DNA of 64,000 nt, taken from Massilia cavernae (GTDB lineage Bacteria; Pseudomonadota; Gammaproteobacteria; Burkholderiales; Burkholderiaceae_D). Shown here piece after piece: positions 45,413 to 54,697 of the stretch. Position numbers and translations under genes: made by a program. Where the stretch lies: NCBI RefSeq assembly GCF_003590855.1, contig NZ_QYUP01000008.1, positions 1-64,000 on the forward strand, in the 5' to 3' direction. The notes under the pieces were generated by a model. The model saw only the letters and a list, made by a program, of their open reading frames with translations, ran no database searches and was not told the DNA's origin. Every line of letters starts with the position of its first letter. Within the stretch, counting starts at the first letter, position 1.

Positions 45413-48250
45413 GTGTCAAGACTGATTCCGCTGACCCTTCTTGCGCTGGGCATTCCGGCGCTGGCCGGCGCGGCGCCGAAGAGCGCCGCGGCCAAGGGCG
45501 ACGTGCTGCCGTTCACCGCCACCGAAAAAACCCTGCCGAACGGCCTGAAGGTCATCGTCGTGCCGACCGGTTTCCCCAACCTGGTATCGGTGCAGATCCC
45601 GGTGCAGACAGGTTCGCGCAATGAAATCGAGCCGGGCAAGTCGGGCTTCGCCCACTTCTTCGAACACATGATGTTCCGTGGCACCAAGGCCTATCCGCCC
45701 GAAAAATACCAGGAAGTCATCACCCGCTCGGGCGCGCGCCAGAATGCCTACACCAGCGACGACCTGACCAACTACTACACCACCTTCGCCAAGGAAGACC
45801 TCGAGACCATCCTGAAGGTCGAGGCCGACCGCTTCCAGAACCTGTCGTACGAGGAAGGCCCGTTCAAAACCGAATCGCGCGCCGTGCTGGGCGAATACAA
45901 CAAGAACAGCGCCAACCCGCTGTCCAAGCTGATCGAAGTGCAGCGCGACGCCGCGTTCAACACCCACACTTACAAGCACACCACGATGGGCTTCCTGCAG
46001 GACATCGAGGACATGCCCAACCAGTACGCCTACTCGAAGGTATTCTTCGACCGCTGGTACCGTCCGGAGCGCACCACCGTGATCATCGCCGGCGACGTCG
46101 AGCCGAAGCAGGCGATCGCGCTGGTCGAGAAATACTGGGCCAACTGGCAGCGCGGCAGCTACAAGTCGGAAGTGCCGGCCGAGCCTGCACCGCGCGGCGC
46201 CATCTACAAGCACGTGCCGTGGGCGAGCCCGACGCTGCCGTTCGTCACCGTCGCCTTCCACGCCCCGGCCTTCTCGGAGAAGAACAAGGAGCAGGCCGCC
46301 CTGTCGACGCTGCTGTCGCTGTCGTTCGGCCGTACCTCGCCGCTGTACAAGCGCCTGGTGCAGGACGAGCAGAAGGTCGACCAGCTGTTCGACTACGCGC
46401 CCAACCGCGTCGACCCGAACCTGGCGACCATCGCGGCACGCGTCAAGAAGCCTGAAGACGCTGTGTACGTACGCGATGCCATCATGCAGACCGTGGCCCA
46501 GTTGCGCTCGACCCCGGTGACCGAAAAAGAGCTGGCGGACGCCAAGTCGTCCCAGAAATACGGCCTGATCCGTTCGCTCGACAACACCGAGCAGATCGCC
46601 GGCACCCTGGCTTCCTACGTCCACTTCAACCGCTCCTACGGCACGCTGAACAACTATTACCGCATGGTCGATTCGCTGACCCCGGCCGACCTGCAGGTCG
46701 TGGCCCGCAGATACCTGGTCGACGACGGCATGGTGGTCACCACGCTGTCGCACCAGGCGCTGCCGGCCGCGATCGCGACGCTGCCGAAGCTGGCCGAGTT
46801 CGACCCGAAGGCTGCCGACGCGAAGTTCGACGTGCTGGTGCAAAAGTCGAAGCTGCCGCAGATCCGCTTCAAGCTGCTGTTCAGCGCGGGTTCCGCGCAT
46901 GACCCGAAAGGCAAGGAAGGCCTGGCCGCGCTGACCGCCGCGATGATGGTGTCGGCCGGCTCGACCGAGCGCAAGATCGACGAGGTGACCAAGGCCCTGT
47001 TCCCACTGGCGGGCAGCTTCTCCGAGCAGACCGACAAGGAAATGACCACCTTCACCGGCTCGATCCACAAGGACAACTGGAATGAATATGCCGACGTGGC
47101 GCTGCCGCTGCTGCTGTCGCCAGGCTTCCGCGAAGAAGACTTCCGCCGCCTGAAAGACGCGCAGAAGAACGCGCTGACGCTCGACCTGAAGGACAACAAC
47201 GAAGAGGAGTTCGCCAAGGAACGCCTGCAAACCAATGTCTTCGCCGGCACGCCTTACGGCCATCCGGTGCTGGGCACGCAGGCAGGACTCGAGTCGATCA
47301 CCCTCGACGACATAAAGGCCTTCTACAAGCAGGCCTACACCCAAGGCGCGCTGAGCGTCGGCATCTCGGGCGACGTCTCGGACGAGCAAACGGCATCGCT
47401 GAAGAAGGCGCTGGCGAAGCTGCCGGCCGGCCCTGGCCTGGCGTACGGCCCGGCCCCGAAGGGCCGCATGCCGAACGGGCTGGAAGTGGAGATCATCGAG
47501 AAGAACACGCGCGCCACCGCGCTGTCGTTCGGGCTGCCGATCGAAGTGACCCGTTCGCATCCGGACTTCCCGGCGCTGTGGGTGGCGAAGGCCTTCCTCG
47601 GCGAGCACCGCGCGTCGAGCTCCTACCTGTACCAGCGCATCCGCGAACTGCGCGGCATGAACTACGGCGACTATGCCTACATCGAGGCTTTCCCGCGCGG
47701 TATGTTCCAGTTCTTCCCGAACCCGAACCTGGGCCGAAAGGCGCAGCTGTTCGAAGTATGGATCCGTCCGGTCGCGCCCGAGAACGCGCACTTCGCGCTG
47801 CGCATCGCGCTGACCGAACTGGACAAGCTGATCGCCAACGGCATGACACGCGAGCAGGTCGAAACCACGCGCGACTACCTGATGAAGAACGTGTTCGTGA
47901 TGACCGCGACCCAGGACCAGCAGCTCGGTTACACGCTCGATTCGAAGTGGTACGGCACGCCCGAGTTCACGCAGATGATGCGCGACGGCCTGTCGAAGCT
48001 GACCGTTGACGATGTCAACGCGGCGATCCGCAAGCACCTGTCGGCCAAGAACATGTCGGTGGTGTTCGTGACCAAGGATGCGGCCGGGCTGAAGGAAAAG
48101 CTGGCCAGCGATGCCTTCTCGCCGATCAAATACGACGCGCCGAAACCCCAGGCGGTGCTGGACGAAGACCAGGCGATCGGCAACACCAAGCTCGGCATCG
48201 CGGCCGACAAGGTGTCGGTGACCCCGGCGACGGCGGCGTTCGCGAAGTAA
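45413..48250 (+). CDS. M16-family zinc metallopeptidase (pitrilysin type, two modules)
   Basis: Secreted or periplasmic protease of 945 residues. The GTG start (45413) has AAGGAG five bases upstream and gives a good signal peptide (SRLIPLTLLALGIPALAGAA). The first M16 module carries the inverted zinc motif HFFEH (His81, Glu84, His85) in GFAHFFEHMMFRGT. The second half (from about residue 500) repeats the fold but lacks HxxEH, as in most two-module M16 enzymes, and includes RIRELRGMNYGDYAYIEAFPRGMFQFFP. It probably degrades peptides in the periplasm. It is followed by a good terminator, so the gene is monocistronic at its 3' end. Confidence 0.92.
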   Translation: MSRLIPLTLLALGIPALAGAAPKSAAAKGDVLPFTATEKTLPNGLKVIVVPTGFPNLVSVQIPVQTGSRNEIEPGKSGFAHFFEHMMFRGTKAYPPEKYQEVITRSGARQNAYTSDDLTNYYTTFAKEDLETILKVEADRFQNLSYEEGPFKTESRAVLGEYNKNSANPLSKLIEVQRDAAFNTHTYKHTTMGFLQDIEDMPNQYAYSKVFFDRWYRPERTTVIIAGDVEPKQAIALVEKYWANWQRGSYKSEVPAEPAPRGAIYKHVPWASPTLPFVTVAFHAPAFSEKNKEQAALSTLLSLSFGRTSPLYKRLVQDEQKVDQLFDYAPNRVDPNLATIAARVKKPEDAVYVRDAIMQTVAQLRSTPVTEKELADAKSSQKYGLIRSLDNTEQIAGTLASYVHFNRSYGTLNNYYRMVDSLTPADLQVVARRYLVDDGMVVTTLSHQALPAAIATLPKLAEFDPKAADAKFDVLVQKSKLPQIRFKLLFSAGSAHDPKGKEGLAALTAAMMVSAGSTERKIDEVTKALFPLAGSFSEQTDKEMTTFTGSIHKDNWNEYADVALPLLLSPGFREEDFRRLKDAQKNALTLDLKDNNEEEFAKERLQTNVFAGTPYGHPVLGTQAGLESITLDDIKAFYKQAYTQGALSVGISGDVSDEQTASLKKALAKLPAGPGLAYGPAPKGRMPNGLEVEIIEKNTRATALSFGLPIEVTRSHPDFPALWVAKAFLGEHRASSSYLYQRIRELRGMNYGDYAYIEAFPRGMFQFFPNPNLGRKAQLFEVWIRPVAPENAHFALRIALTELDKLIANGMTREQVETTRDYLMKNVFVMTATQDQQLGYTLDSKWYGTPEFTQMMRDGLSKLTVDDVNAAIRKHLSAKNMSVVFVTKDAAGLKEKLASDAFSPIKYDAPKPQAVLDEDQAIGNTKLGIAADKVSVTPATAAFAK

Positions 48251-48268
48251 GCGAAGCGCGCTTGTTAG

Positions 48269-48306
48269 AACGGCGTACCTGCGAAAGCGGGTACGCCGTT
48301 TTTTTC
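48269..48306 (+). terminator. Rho-independent terminator of the M16 gene
   Basis: An 11-bp stem, AACGGCGTACC (48269-48279) with GGTACGCCGTT (48290-48300), has a 10-base loop and is followed by a run of T. Confidence 0.9.
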
Positions 48307-48309
48307 AGG

Positions 48310-49230
48310 TCAATGATGACCGGTCAGCCGATCCCACCCATGCCGCACGGCGGACTTGATCGACTCCCAGGCGGCACCGGGATTCAGCCGTCCCCAATCA
48401 CTGCTCAGGTCGACCTCGACATCTTCCCACGGCCGGCCGCGATACAGCTCGCTGCGCCGCATTGCCTTGCCGTACTCGTAAGCTGGAGCATATTCGTCAT
48501 ACTCCTTGCCCTCGCCTGCGTAGTTTCTGGTCCAGTGAGTGCGGTAGGACTTGTCGTCTTCCGCGTCCTCCTGGAACGCCGGTACATCGGCCGGGTCGAC
48601 CATCTTGTCGATGGCGCGCCGCTGCGCATGTTCAGCGCCGGTGCCGGCGGTATCGTCGTCATGCGGATAGATGCGCGAGCTGCGCGACGCCTCGGGCGAT
48701 CCAAAATCCCCACCCGACTGCGAACCGGGCCGCGCGGACTGCATCGAACCGGCGCCGCCCTGCATCGAACCCAGATCCTGCTGCGACTGGCGCGACAAGG
48801 AAGGCGACTCCTGCCGTGCCCCCAGGCCCATTGCCCCCGCGCTCATGCCGGCGGCCGTGGCGCCGGTTTCCCATCCGCTTGCGTGCTCGTCGATGTCGAG
48901 CGGGCCATAACGCTCGACCAGGTCGGCCGCGCGCTCCACTTCCGCTTCGCTCGTGGCTGTAACGCTCAGCACGAAATGGCCGCGCTCAAGCGCCTCGGAA
49001 TACACGTGGAGGCGGTCGCTGCGGTCGCTGCCGAACAGGTCGCTGAAGAAAGCCTTGATGCTGGAAGCGATCGAGTCATCGTCCACGCCCGCAGCGGAAG
49101 CGCCGCCGGCCCCCGTGCCGCCTTCGGACATGCGCACGCCGGAACGGCTGAAGCCGCCGGCGATCAGGTCGTCCATGGCCTTCTGGGCGTCGCCCCGGTT
49201 ATCGAATACGGCGACTAGTGTGTGTAGCAT
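48310..49230 (-). CDS. YflT-like general-stress-domain protein
   Basis: Protein of 306 residues. The N-terminal part (TLVAVFDNRGDAQKAMDDLIAGGFSRSGVRMSEG, then HFVLSVTATSEAEVERAADLVERYG) matches the heat-induced stress protein YflT / GS17M domain. The middle (about 125-210) is low-complexity, rich in Gly, Ser, Gln and Met. The C-terminal part (SYRTHWTRNYAGEGKEYDEYAPAYEYG ... DWGRLNPGAAWESIKSAVRHGWDRLTG) is a soluble helical module seen in related soil Betaproteobacteria. No signal peptide is visible. It probably has a stress-related role; the mechanism is unknown. Confidence 0.8.
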   Translation of the reverse strand: MLHTLVAVFDNRGDAQKAMDDLIAGGFSRSGVRMSEGGTGAGGASAAGVDDDSIASSIKAFFSDLFGSDRSDRLHVYSEALERGHFVLSVTATSEAEVERAADLVERYGPLDIDEHASGWETGATAAGMSAGAMGLGARQESPSLSRQSQQDLGSMQGGAGSMQSARPGSQSGGDFGSPEASRSSRIYPHDDDTAGTGAEHAQRRAIDKMVDPADVPAFQEDAEDDKSYRTHWTRNYAGEGKEYDEYAPAYEYGKAMRRSELYRGRPWEDVEVDLSSDWGRLNPGAAWESIKSAVRHGWDRLTGHH

Positions 49231-49256
49231 GATAAGACTCCTTCACTCTATTGATG

Positions 49257-49610
49257 TCACTCCCGCGTCCAACATCGGCGACGCTCAGCCGCCTGTTGCG
49301 GGTAATGGGCATCTCTTCCTGACTGGCCGGCCCTTGTGAGGCCGCCAGGACTTCCTGTCGGATCGGGACAAACTGCATGCCGCCTTCGAGGTCCTGGGAC
49401 CAGGCGGTTATCTTGAGGGCGCGCGGCGCGCGTGCATTCACCGCCGGGCTGCGAAGTGAACCCGACGCGATGATCGTGGTGGGTGACGGACTTGCGGACC
49501 GTTGCGCCGCGTCCTGTACTGACGATGCGTACGCCAACTTGCGGATACTGCCGGTTCACGGACAAGGCCACGGCAAAGCTGCGGGCCGGGCCTCCGTTGA
49601 TGGTGGCCAT
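49257..49610 (-). pseudogene. Small hypothetical gene, apparently frameshifted
   Basis: AAGGAG lies 9 bases before the ATG at 49610. The first 30-35 codons (MATINGGPARSFAVALSVNRQ, then YPQVGVRIVSTG) look coding. Beyond about 49500 the sense-like sequence continues in another frame, with SPTTIIASGSLRSPAVNARAP and EGGMQFVPIRQEVLAAS, down to about 49200. One indel would explain this. No family is recognised. The rest of the 49231-49769 gap shows nothing else convincing. Confidence 0.4.
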
Positions 49611-49769
49611 CGAAACTCACTCCTTGCCCAACTATGGTTCGAGAGTACCGCAAAAGCGAAGCGAACCTGCGCACCATTGACGATGCCCAGTTGAACGAAA
49701 CCGTGTCAATACAAAGCTGGACAGTCTCTCGCGACACTCAACAGGCGTGCGGGGCGCCGATTGCCGCGT

Positions 49770-50030
49770 TCAGTCGAAGGGGTTGTCGACCGACTTCACG
49801 TCCGGCGGCGGCAGTACGTCGGGCAGGTCCGCCGCCTCGAGCCTGGCGACAATGGCGCCCAACAGCGCATGCAGCTCGCGCGCGTGCGCCAGTCCATGGC
49901 GGTCGGCGGTCAGGTCGATGTCGCCGCTCAGCGTGATGCGGTCGAGCCTGTTCTCGACCATCAGGCCGCCGACGCGCAGTACGTCGGCTTCATTGGCATA
50001 AGGGACAAATCCGGTTTTTTTCGCGCTCAT
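49770..50030 (-). CDS. Small hypothetical protein
   Basis: Protein of 86 residues (starts MSAKKTGFVPYANEADVLRV) with an internal IDLTADRHGLAHARELHALL segment and a Pro/Asp-rich end. No family recognised. Its ATG overlaps the stop of the upstream nuclease gene by 4 nt, so it is very likely translated with it. It might be a cytoplasmic partner or regulator of that gene, but nothing in the sequence proves this. Confidence 0.7.
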   Translation of the reverse strand: MSAKKTGFVPYANEADVLRVGGLMVENRLDRITLSGDIDLTADRHGLAHARELHALLGAIVARLEAADLPDVLPPPDVKSVDNPFD

Positions 50031-50848
50031 GACATCTCCGCTTCGCCGCGCCGCTCGCGCCGCGCCTTCCTCTGGCGCACGTTGGGCAGTTGCAACATGG
50101 TTTGCTTGTCGCGCGCGGTCAGCGAAGGCATCAGGTTGATGCCGATGGTCTGCTCCAGTTGCGCGATGCTCATCGTCGTGTACTGCGTGGCGGCCGCGTT
50201 CTCGATGAACCACGCGGCGCCCGCCTGCCGGCGCGGATTCCACACCACCTTGTACAAATGGCTGGGCACCAGTACGTTGCCCACCTTGCGCAAGCTGCGG
50301 CCGAGGAAGGCCGGACCAGTCACCACGTACAGTGCGCCCTCCTTCGCCGCCATCTTGCGCACCACCGCCTCGATCCCGGCCCACACGTGGCGGTTGTTCT
50401 CGGCATCCTGCGGCACCATGTTCGCCAGCGAAAAGCTCTCGCGCTGGCTGCGCCGGTCCGGCATGTTGCCGTTCGGGGCCAGGTGGCCGCGGTCGAAGCC
50501 GCTGCGCGCGTAGTCGGACAACTCGGCGCGCTGGCCGCGCGGCAGGCGCGGCTCGGCATGGAAGGAATCGACACGCGACTGGTCGGACGCTGCCTCCACA
50601 TTATTGGCACGGAGATACTCGGCCGACCACAAGGCCGTGCGGGTCAAGCCCGAGTGCATGACGCCAAACACGCCGTAGCATAACTCGCGCGTCGCCACCG
50701 CCAGCTTCGGATTCTGGATTTCGGGCAGGCGGCCGCCGACGTAGTGTACGGGACAGGCGCCGGCCAGCGCATTTCCGGCAAACAGCAGTGCCGCGGCAAG
50801 CAGCGCGGCAGGTTGCAACAACTTTTGAAACATTGCGTCCTGATTCAC
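50027..50848 (-). CDS. Secreted DNA/RNA non-specific endonuclease
   Basis: Protein of 273 residues with a signal peptide (AALLAAALLFAGNALA) and the NucA/EndA beta-beta-alpha-Me fold. The catalytic motif is DRGHLAPNGNM (His as general base), with the downstream Asn in PQDAENNRHVWAGIEAVVR and the YVVTGPAF strand. It cuts single- and double-stranded nucleic acid with a metal ion; export implies nutrient scavenging or extracellular DNA turnover. The start may be this Met or the one five codons later. Confidence 0.92.
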   Translation of the reverse strand: MNQDAMFQKLLQPAALLAAALLFAGNALAGACPVHYVGGRLPEIQNPKLAVATRELCYGVFGVMHSGLTRTALWSAEYLRANNVEAASDQSRVDSFHAEPRLPRGQRAELSDYARSGFDRGHLAPNGNMPDRRSQRESFSLANMVPQDAENNRHVWAGIEAVVRKMAAKEGALYVVTGPAFLGRSLRKVGNVLVPSHLYKVVWNPRRQAGAAWFIENAAATQYTTMSIAQLEQTIGINLMPSLTARDKQTMLQLPNVRQRKARRERRGEAEMS

Positions 50849-51333
50849 AAAATCGATATCAGGCGCATTCTACTTCGGCATTCCGTGATGAAACATTGCT
50901 TGTTGTAACAATTATTCACGCCGCCACTGTGCGCACGATAGACAAACGCGTTGCCAAATGGAATGTAATGGAATGTAATGGAATGTAATGGAATGTAATG
51001 GAATGTACCGACGTCGAAGGCGCTCCGGCGGCCACTAGCGACGTGGAAGGACGGCCGGCAACCGCCAGCGAGTCCGGCCCAGGCACACCCGCGGATGGCG
51101 GGCACGGCGCACAAGCGCCGGACAGCCTGCCACCGGTGGGGCACACCGGCAACACGTCGCCAGACGGCAGCGACGATATTCCCGGACTGTAAGGCATCAC
51201 TCGTCCGCGATCCGCATCCGCGTTTTCGACATCCTGGCCTGCGAAAAGAGCATTCTGTCCGCACTCTTCTTGTGCCAGTTTCCTGTTTTCCCTACATTGT
51301 TGAGCTACTCAACAGCGAACCTGGGAAGACGAC
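50849..51333. other. Intergenic region with tandem repeat and weak reading frame
   Basis: About 485 bp between the nuclease and the DUF5694 gene. It contains the 10-bp tandem repeat at 50958-51007. A plus-strand frame (50998-51192, 64 codons) starts inside the repeat and encodes a Gly/Pro/Asp/Ser-rich low-complexity peptide; I see no family and no clear ribosome site, so it is not called as a gene. GGGAAGACGAC before 51334 is the next gene's ribosome region. Confidence 0.4.
50958..51007. repeat. 10-bp tandem repeat (GAATGTAATG, nearly five copies)
   Basis: Four exact units at 50961-51000 plus partial units on both sides. Each unit carries an ATG on the plus strand, and since 10 is not a multiple of three, consecutive ATGs fall in different frames. 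The repeat is AT-rich in a GC-rich neighbourhood. Confidence 0.9.
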
Positions 51334-52386
51334 ATGGGAAAATGGACAAACTGGAGCTGGGTACTCATCGCGGCCCTTCCGTTCGCCGCGCAGGCGCAGC
51401 CGGATCTGACTTCACTCGACCGCGACATGGTTGGCCCCCGCTCGCAGGTGCTGGTGCTGGGCACCGTGCACCTGAGCGGCATGCCGCCTGGCTTCAATCC
51501 CGCAGCGCTGGACGGCGTGCTCGATCGGCTGGCGGCGTTCAGGCCCGACATCATCACCATTGAGGATGAGTCCGGCGAGGAGTGCGACCTCGCCGCGCGC
51601 CATCCTGCGAAGTACGGCCCGGACTACTGTGCCCCGACTGATGCGGCGATGAAGGCCACAGGGCTGGACGTGCCCGCCGCCCTCACCGAAGTGGACAAGA
51701 CGCTCAAGGCCTGGCCTGCGCAACCGACGCCGGCACAGCGGCGCCGACTGGCCGCGTCGTTCCTGGCCGCAAATGACCACGCCTCGGCCTATGTGCAGTG
51801 GTTGCAGCTGCCTGTGGCCGAGCGTCGCGCCGGCGACAGCTTGAACGATGCGCTGGTGGAGACGCTGGTACGAATCGCGAAACGCAACGACGAGAGCTAC
51901 CAGCTGGCCGCGCGTTTGGCCGCACGGCTGGGCCTGCCGCGGGTCCACGCCACCGACAACCATACCGGCGACCGCATCGATGTGCCGGACATCAAGGCGT
52001 TCGTGAAGTCGATCGAGGGGGCCTGGGCCGCGGGCGGTGCGGCGTTGAAGGAGCGCGAAAAGCATTCGAAGACCTTGTCGCAAGCCGCCGACCTGCTGCC
52101 GCTGTACCGCTACCTCAACACCCCGGAAGGCCTGCAGATATATGCGGAGGCAAATGTCAGCGCGGCCATGCGCGCGAAGTCAGCGGAAGGCTACCCGCAG
52201 ATCTGGGCCGCGGGCTGGGAAATCCGCAACCTGCGCATGGTCGCCAACATCCGCGAAACCTTCCGCGAACGGCGCGGTGCACGCGTACTTTCCATTGTCG
52301 GCGTCTCGCACAAGCCGTGGTTTGACGACTGGCTCGGCCAACTGCAGGGTGTCGACGTCGTCGACGTGGCAGGCGTGTTGAAGTGA
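51334..52386 (+). CDS. DUF5694-domain (TraB/ChaN-like) protein
   Basis: Protein of 350 residues with a short signal peptide (WVLIAALPFAAQAQ). The body begins SQVLVLGTVHLSGMPPGF, a strand-loop typical of the TraB/PrgY-like superfamily to which DUF5694 belongs, and ends with IVGVSHKPWFDDWLGQLQGVDVVD. Conserved acidic and His residues (ITIEDESGEECD, HATDNHTGD) may bind metal. It is probably exported; function unknown. Confidence 0.82.
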   Translation: MGKWTNWSWVLIAALPFAAQAQPDLTSLDRDMVGPRSQVLVLGTVHLSGMPPGFNPAALDGVLDRLAAFRPDIITIEDESGEECDLAARHPAKYGPDYCAPTDAAMKATGLDVPAALTEVDKTLKAWPAQPTPAQRRRLAASFLAANDHASAYVQWLQLPVAERRAGDSLNDALVETLVRIAKRNDESYQLAARLAARLGLPRVHATDNHTGDRIDVPDIKAFVKSIEGAWAAGGAALKEREKHSKTLSQAADLLPLYRYLNTPEGLQIYAEANVSAAMRAKSAEGYPQIWAAGWEIRNLRMVANIRETFRERRGARVLSIVGVSHKPWFDDWLGQLQGVDVVDVAGVLK

Positions 52387-52392
52387 CGCCGA

Positions 52393-52821
52393 TCAGAACG
52401 TGATGTGTACCGATGGCGCGCTGCGTTTGGCTTCCCCATGGTAAACGGCTTCGATATTGTTTCCGTCGGGGTCCAGGACGAAAGCGGCATAGTAGCCCGG
52501 ATGGTAAGGACGCTCGCCGGGTGCGCCATTGTCCGATCCGCCCTTCTCCAGGGCACATTTGTAGAACGCGTCCACCATTTCACGGTTCTGCGCCTGGAAT
52601 GCCAGGTGATTGCGTCCGGTGAGCATGCCCAAGGCCGCGTCGCTGTCTGGCGTCGACACAACCAGCTCATCCGCCCAGAAAAATCCTTCGCCGACGCCAC
52701 CCATGGGAATCTTCAGTACATCGAAGATGGCTTCGTAGAACGTCTTGGAAGCGGAAAGATCGCGCACGACGAGTTGGATGTGATCGATCAGGCGGCCTCG
52801 GTGGATCTCGTTTACTTCCAT
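52393..52821 (-). CDS. VOC-family (glyoxalase/bleomycin-resistance fold) protein
   Basis: Protein of 142 residues: RLIDHIQLVVRDLSASKTFYEAIF at the N-terminus, FFWADELVVST, GRNHLAFQAQNREMVDAFY and a terminal FVLDPDGNNIEAVYH. These give the paired beta-alpha-beta-beta-beta modules with likely metal ligands His, Glu and a second His. The substrate is unknown. ATG 52821 begins the conserved region. It converges on the DUF5694 gene, 6 bp apart. Confidence 0.87.
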   Translation of the reverse strand: MEVNEIHRGRLIDHIQLVVRDLSASKTFYEAIFDVLKIPMGGVGEGFFWADELVVSTPDSDAALGMLTGRNHLAFQAQNREMVDAFYKCALEKGGSDNGAPGERPYHPGYYAAFVLDPDGNNIEAVYHGEAKRSAPSVHITF

Positions 52822-53083
52822 GGTGTCCTCACTTGAAAACAATCATGCTGGTTGGTGGGTTTCGTGCAGCGCCAGGCAATCGGAAACGGACACGATCCAG
52901 CTTGTCAGCGGCTGACGGAAGCCGTCTCGACGACCGCAACACATGGCGAAATCGAAGTGTAAAGGCAAATTATTCAAGAGGCAATCGAGCTCGAGGCCGT
53001 CCGCATCCGCCCCATTACTGCCAGTCACGTCTCTCCAAAGTGGCCGTTCAACGTTGGACATGAGGGGAGGGTTGGGCCGCATT

Positions 53084-53266
53084 TCATTTCCTGTTCGATT
53101 CACTTGGCAGCGGAAGCGGGGCCTCAGCTTCCTTAGAGAACTTCAATGGCCCCGTGGTTGGGTCGAAAATTCCGAAGGTTTTGACCTTGCCTCTTTCGAA
53201 TTCGAAGAATGCCCTGTACTTCTCAAACGACAGCAGGCGATTCAGTCCATCAAGTGACGTGGAGAC
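53084..53266 (-). pseudogene. 3' fragment of an unidentified gene
   Basis: The minus strand reads LDGLNRLLSFEKYRAFFEFE, continues RGKVKTFGIFDPTTGPLKFS and ends SESNRK-stop at 53084. The amino-acid pattern looks coding, but no start codon is present in frame upstream before a stop near 53340, so it is a remnant or is frameshifted. The product is unknown. It belongs to the AT-richer accessory stretch 52.8-54.7 kb. Confidence 0.35.
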
Positions 53267-53535
53267 ATTGCTTGGTTGCCCGAGCTTCTTGGATGATCTG
53301 CTCGTACCTGAACCTATTGAGAAAGCCGAGAAGGTATGGGGTCACAATCTGCGTTCATTTGACAATAAGGTAATGTGGTCTGACTTTCCCCCGCGAAACT
53401 GCACCAGCAACCACAGCGTCCTCCGGCTGCGCTAAACCACGAGTGCCGCGTCGAACCCACCGACTTCGTGCTGTGCTTTGCGACTCGGTTCACCCTTTAG
53501 GAACCGGAACATCGGGCTGGTGGTTGAACTTAGTT

Positions 53536-53741
53536 TCAATCCTTCGAAGTTCTCCTGCGCAGTGGGCCTTTCTTTCGTAAAGCACTTTGTAGATCCAAGA
53601 TCCCAAGTGCCAAGACTGCTAGGGTTGCGTAACTGGCAATGCTCAGACGCCACTTGACAATAACCGCTTCCAGTTCCCATCGTCTTTGGTTGCCGCATAA
53701 AGGGCAACAATGCTTATGAGCACTGCGGATAGAAAAGCCAT
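53536..53741 (-). pseudogene. Possible small two-helix membrane protein, frameshifted
   Basis: ATG 53741 begins MAFLSAVLISIVALYAATKD, a membrane helix with a polar turn; that frame stops at 53643. In the next frame the reading continues WRLSIASYATLAVLALGILD and ends RRRTSKD at 53536, a second helix with a basic tail. A single indel would fuse them into a protein of about 65 residues. No family recognised and no convincing ribosome site. Confidence 0.25.
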
Positions 53742-53936
53742 CTCCAACTGACATAGGTAAGTGTGCTCCTTAGTTTAGCTATAATGAACAAAAGGCAGGC
53801 TTTGGTCAAATCCAGCCCATTGCGGGAGCGGCCCGAGCTAGATTTTTGACCCTACATGAAGCTGTCCGGGTAAAGCTTGAGTCAATAAACGTAACGCACC
53901 AGGTTATACTTGCAGACTCTTTAGAAAGAAAAATCT

Positions 53937-54347
53937 TCACTGGTTTCCATTTGTCGCCAACCCAGTTCCAGCCTTTGAGCCATCGGGCCACGAATAAAAT
54001 ATTCCATTTACGAATGGCTTGCCATCTAACATCCGACACACCTTTGGATCAGGTATGTAAACGAGAGCGGTAGTGGGGCAAAGTTCATGGCCTGGTGGAT
54101 CTCTGCAGCTTACCTTTTTTATGCCCCATAGGGTGTGTTTCATGTTGCCGGAGTCCGTAAAGCTCACTTTGAAAACAGTGTCGCTGGAAAACGTGCCACT
54201 AGTTTTATCGACCCAAACAAGTCCTGAGCACGCGAGATATGAATCTCCGTCGGCATCGATGATCTTTGGCCCGGGTTGTACACTGTCGCAAGCTGAAAGA
54301 CATAGCGCCATCGCGATGACAGTGGATGCACGCAGATTCTTGTTCAT
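53937..54347 (-). CDS. Hypothetical lipoprotein
   Basis: Protein of 136 residues. The N-terminus MNKNLRASTVIAMALCLSAC is a clear type II signal peptide with lipobox LSAC. The mature part has paired Cys residues (YLACSG, VSCRDPPGHELCP, KVC) that could form disulfides. No family recognised. It lies in an AT-richer region, on the same strand as the small gene at 54440-54697. Confidence 0.65.
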   Translation of the reverse strand: MNKNLRASTVIAMALCLSACDSVQPGPKIIDADGDSYLACSGLVWVDKTSGTFSSDTVFKVSFTDSGNMKHTLWGIKKVSCRDPPGHELCPTTALVYIPDPKVCRMLDGKPFVNGIFYSWPDGSKAGTGLATNGNQ

Positions 54348-54439
54348 TTTTTATCCTGACCTGGTTGCAGTTGTTCATATTGCGATGCCAAAACGCCGCT
54401 GTTCAGGGGCGCTGTGCGACCTATCCCCGGGAGGTCGTT

Positions 54440-54697
54440 TCAACGCAAAGTTATTATTGAACCGATTGGCACAGCATCTTTGTGGATGTCTTGTAGCAAC
54501 AGGGCAGATTTTTCTATGATCGTTGTCACTCGCATAAGCAACCGTTCACTGAATGCAACTGCATCGAAGGCGGCGCCATCTGGTCTTGTGATTTTCACCT
54601 GAATTGGTCTGCGCCCGTTCAGCTCGATAATCTCATCGAACGCGGCTACCGTTCCTCTTTCGAAGCCCTCAACGACACGGTACGAACGGCGCTCCAT
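54440..54697 (-). CDS. Small hypothetical protein
   Basis: Protein of 85 residues starting MERRSYRVVEGFERGTVAAF, with a strand-rich ELNGRRPIQVKITRPDGA and an amphipathic C-terminal part. AGAGGGG lies five to six bases before the ATG at 54697, supporting translation. No family recognised. It is located between the lipoprotein gene and the IS91-family element. Confidence 0.55.
   Translation of the reverse strand: MERRSYRVVEGFERGTVAAFDEIIELNGRRPIQVKITRPDGAAFDAVAFSERLLMRVTTIIEKSALLLQDIHKDAVPIGSIITLR

Noticed and set aside
45416-48037. Very long minus-strand open frame (about 870 codons)
   Set aside because: It is the antisense shadow of the M16 protease in GC-rich DNA. Its composition is Arg/Gln/His-rich with no family features, while the plus strand has complete motifs.
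50958-51007. CRISPR-like array
   Set aside because: Units are 10 bp and contiguous, without spacers.
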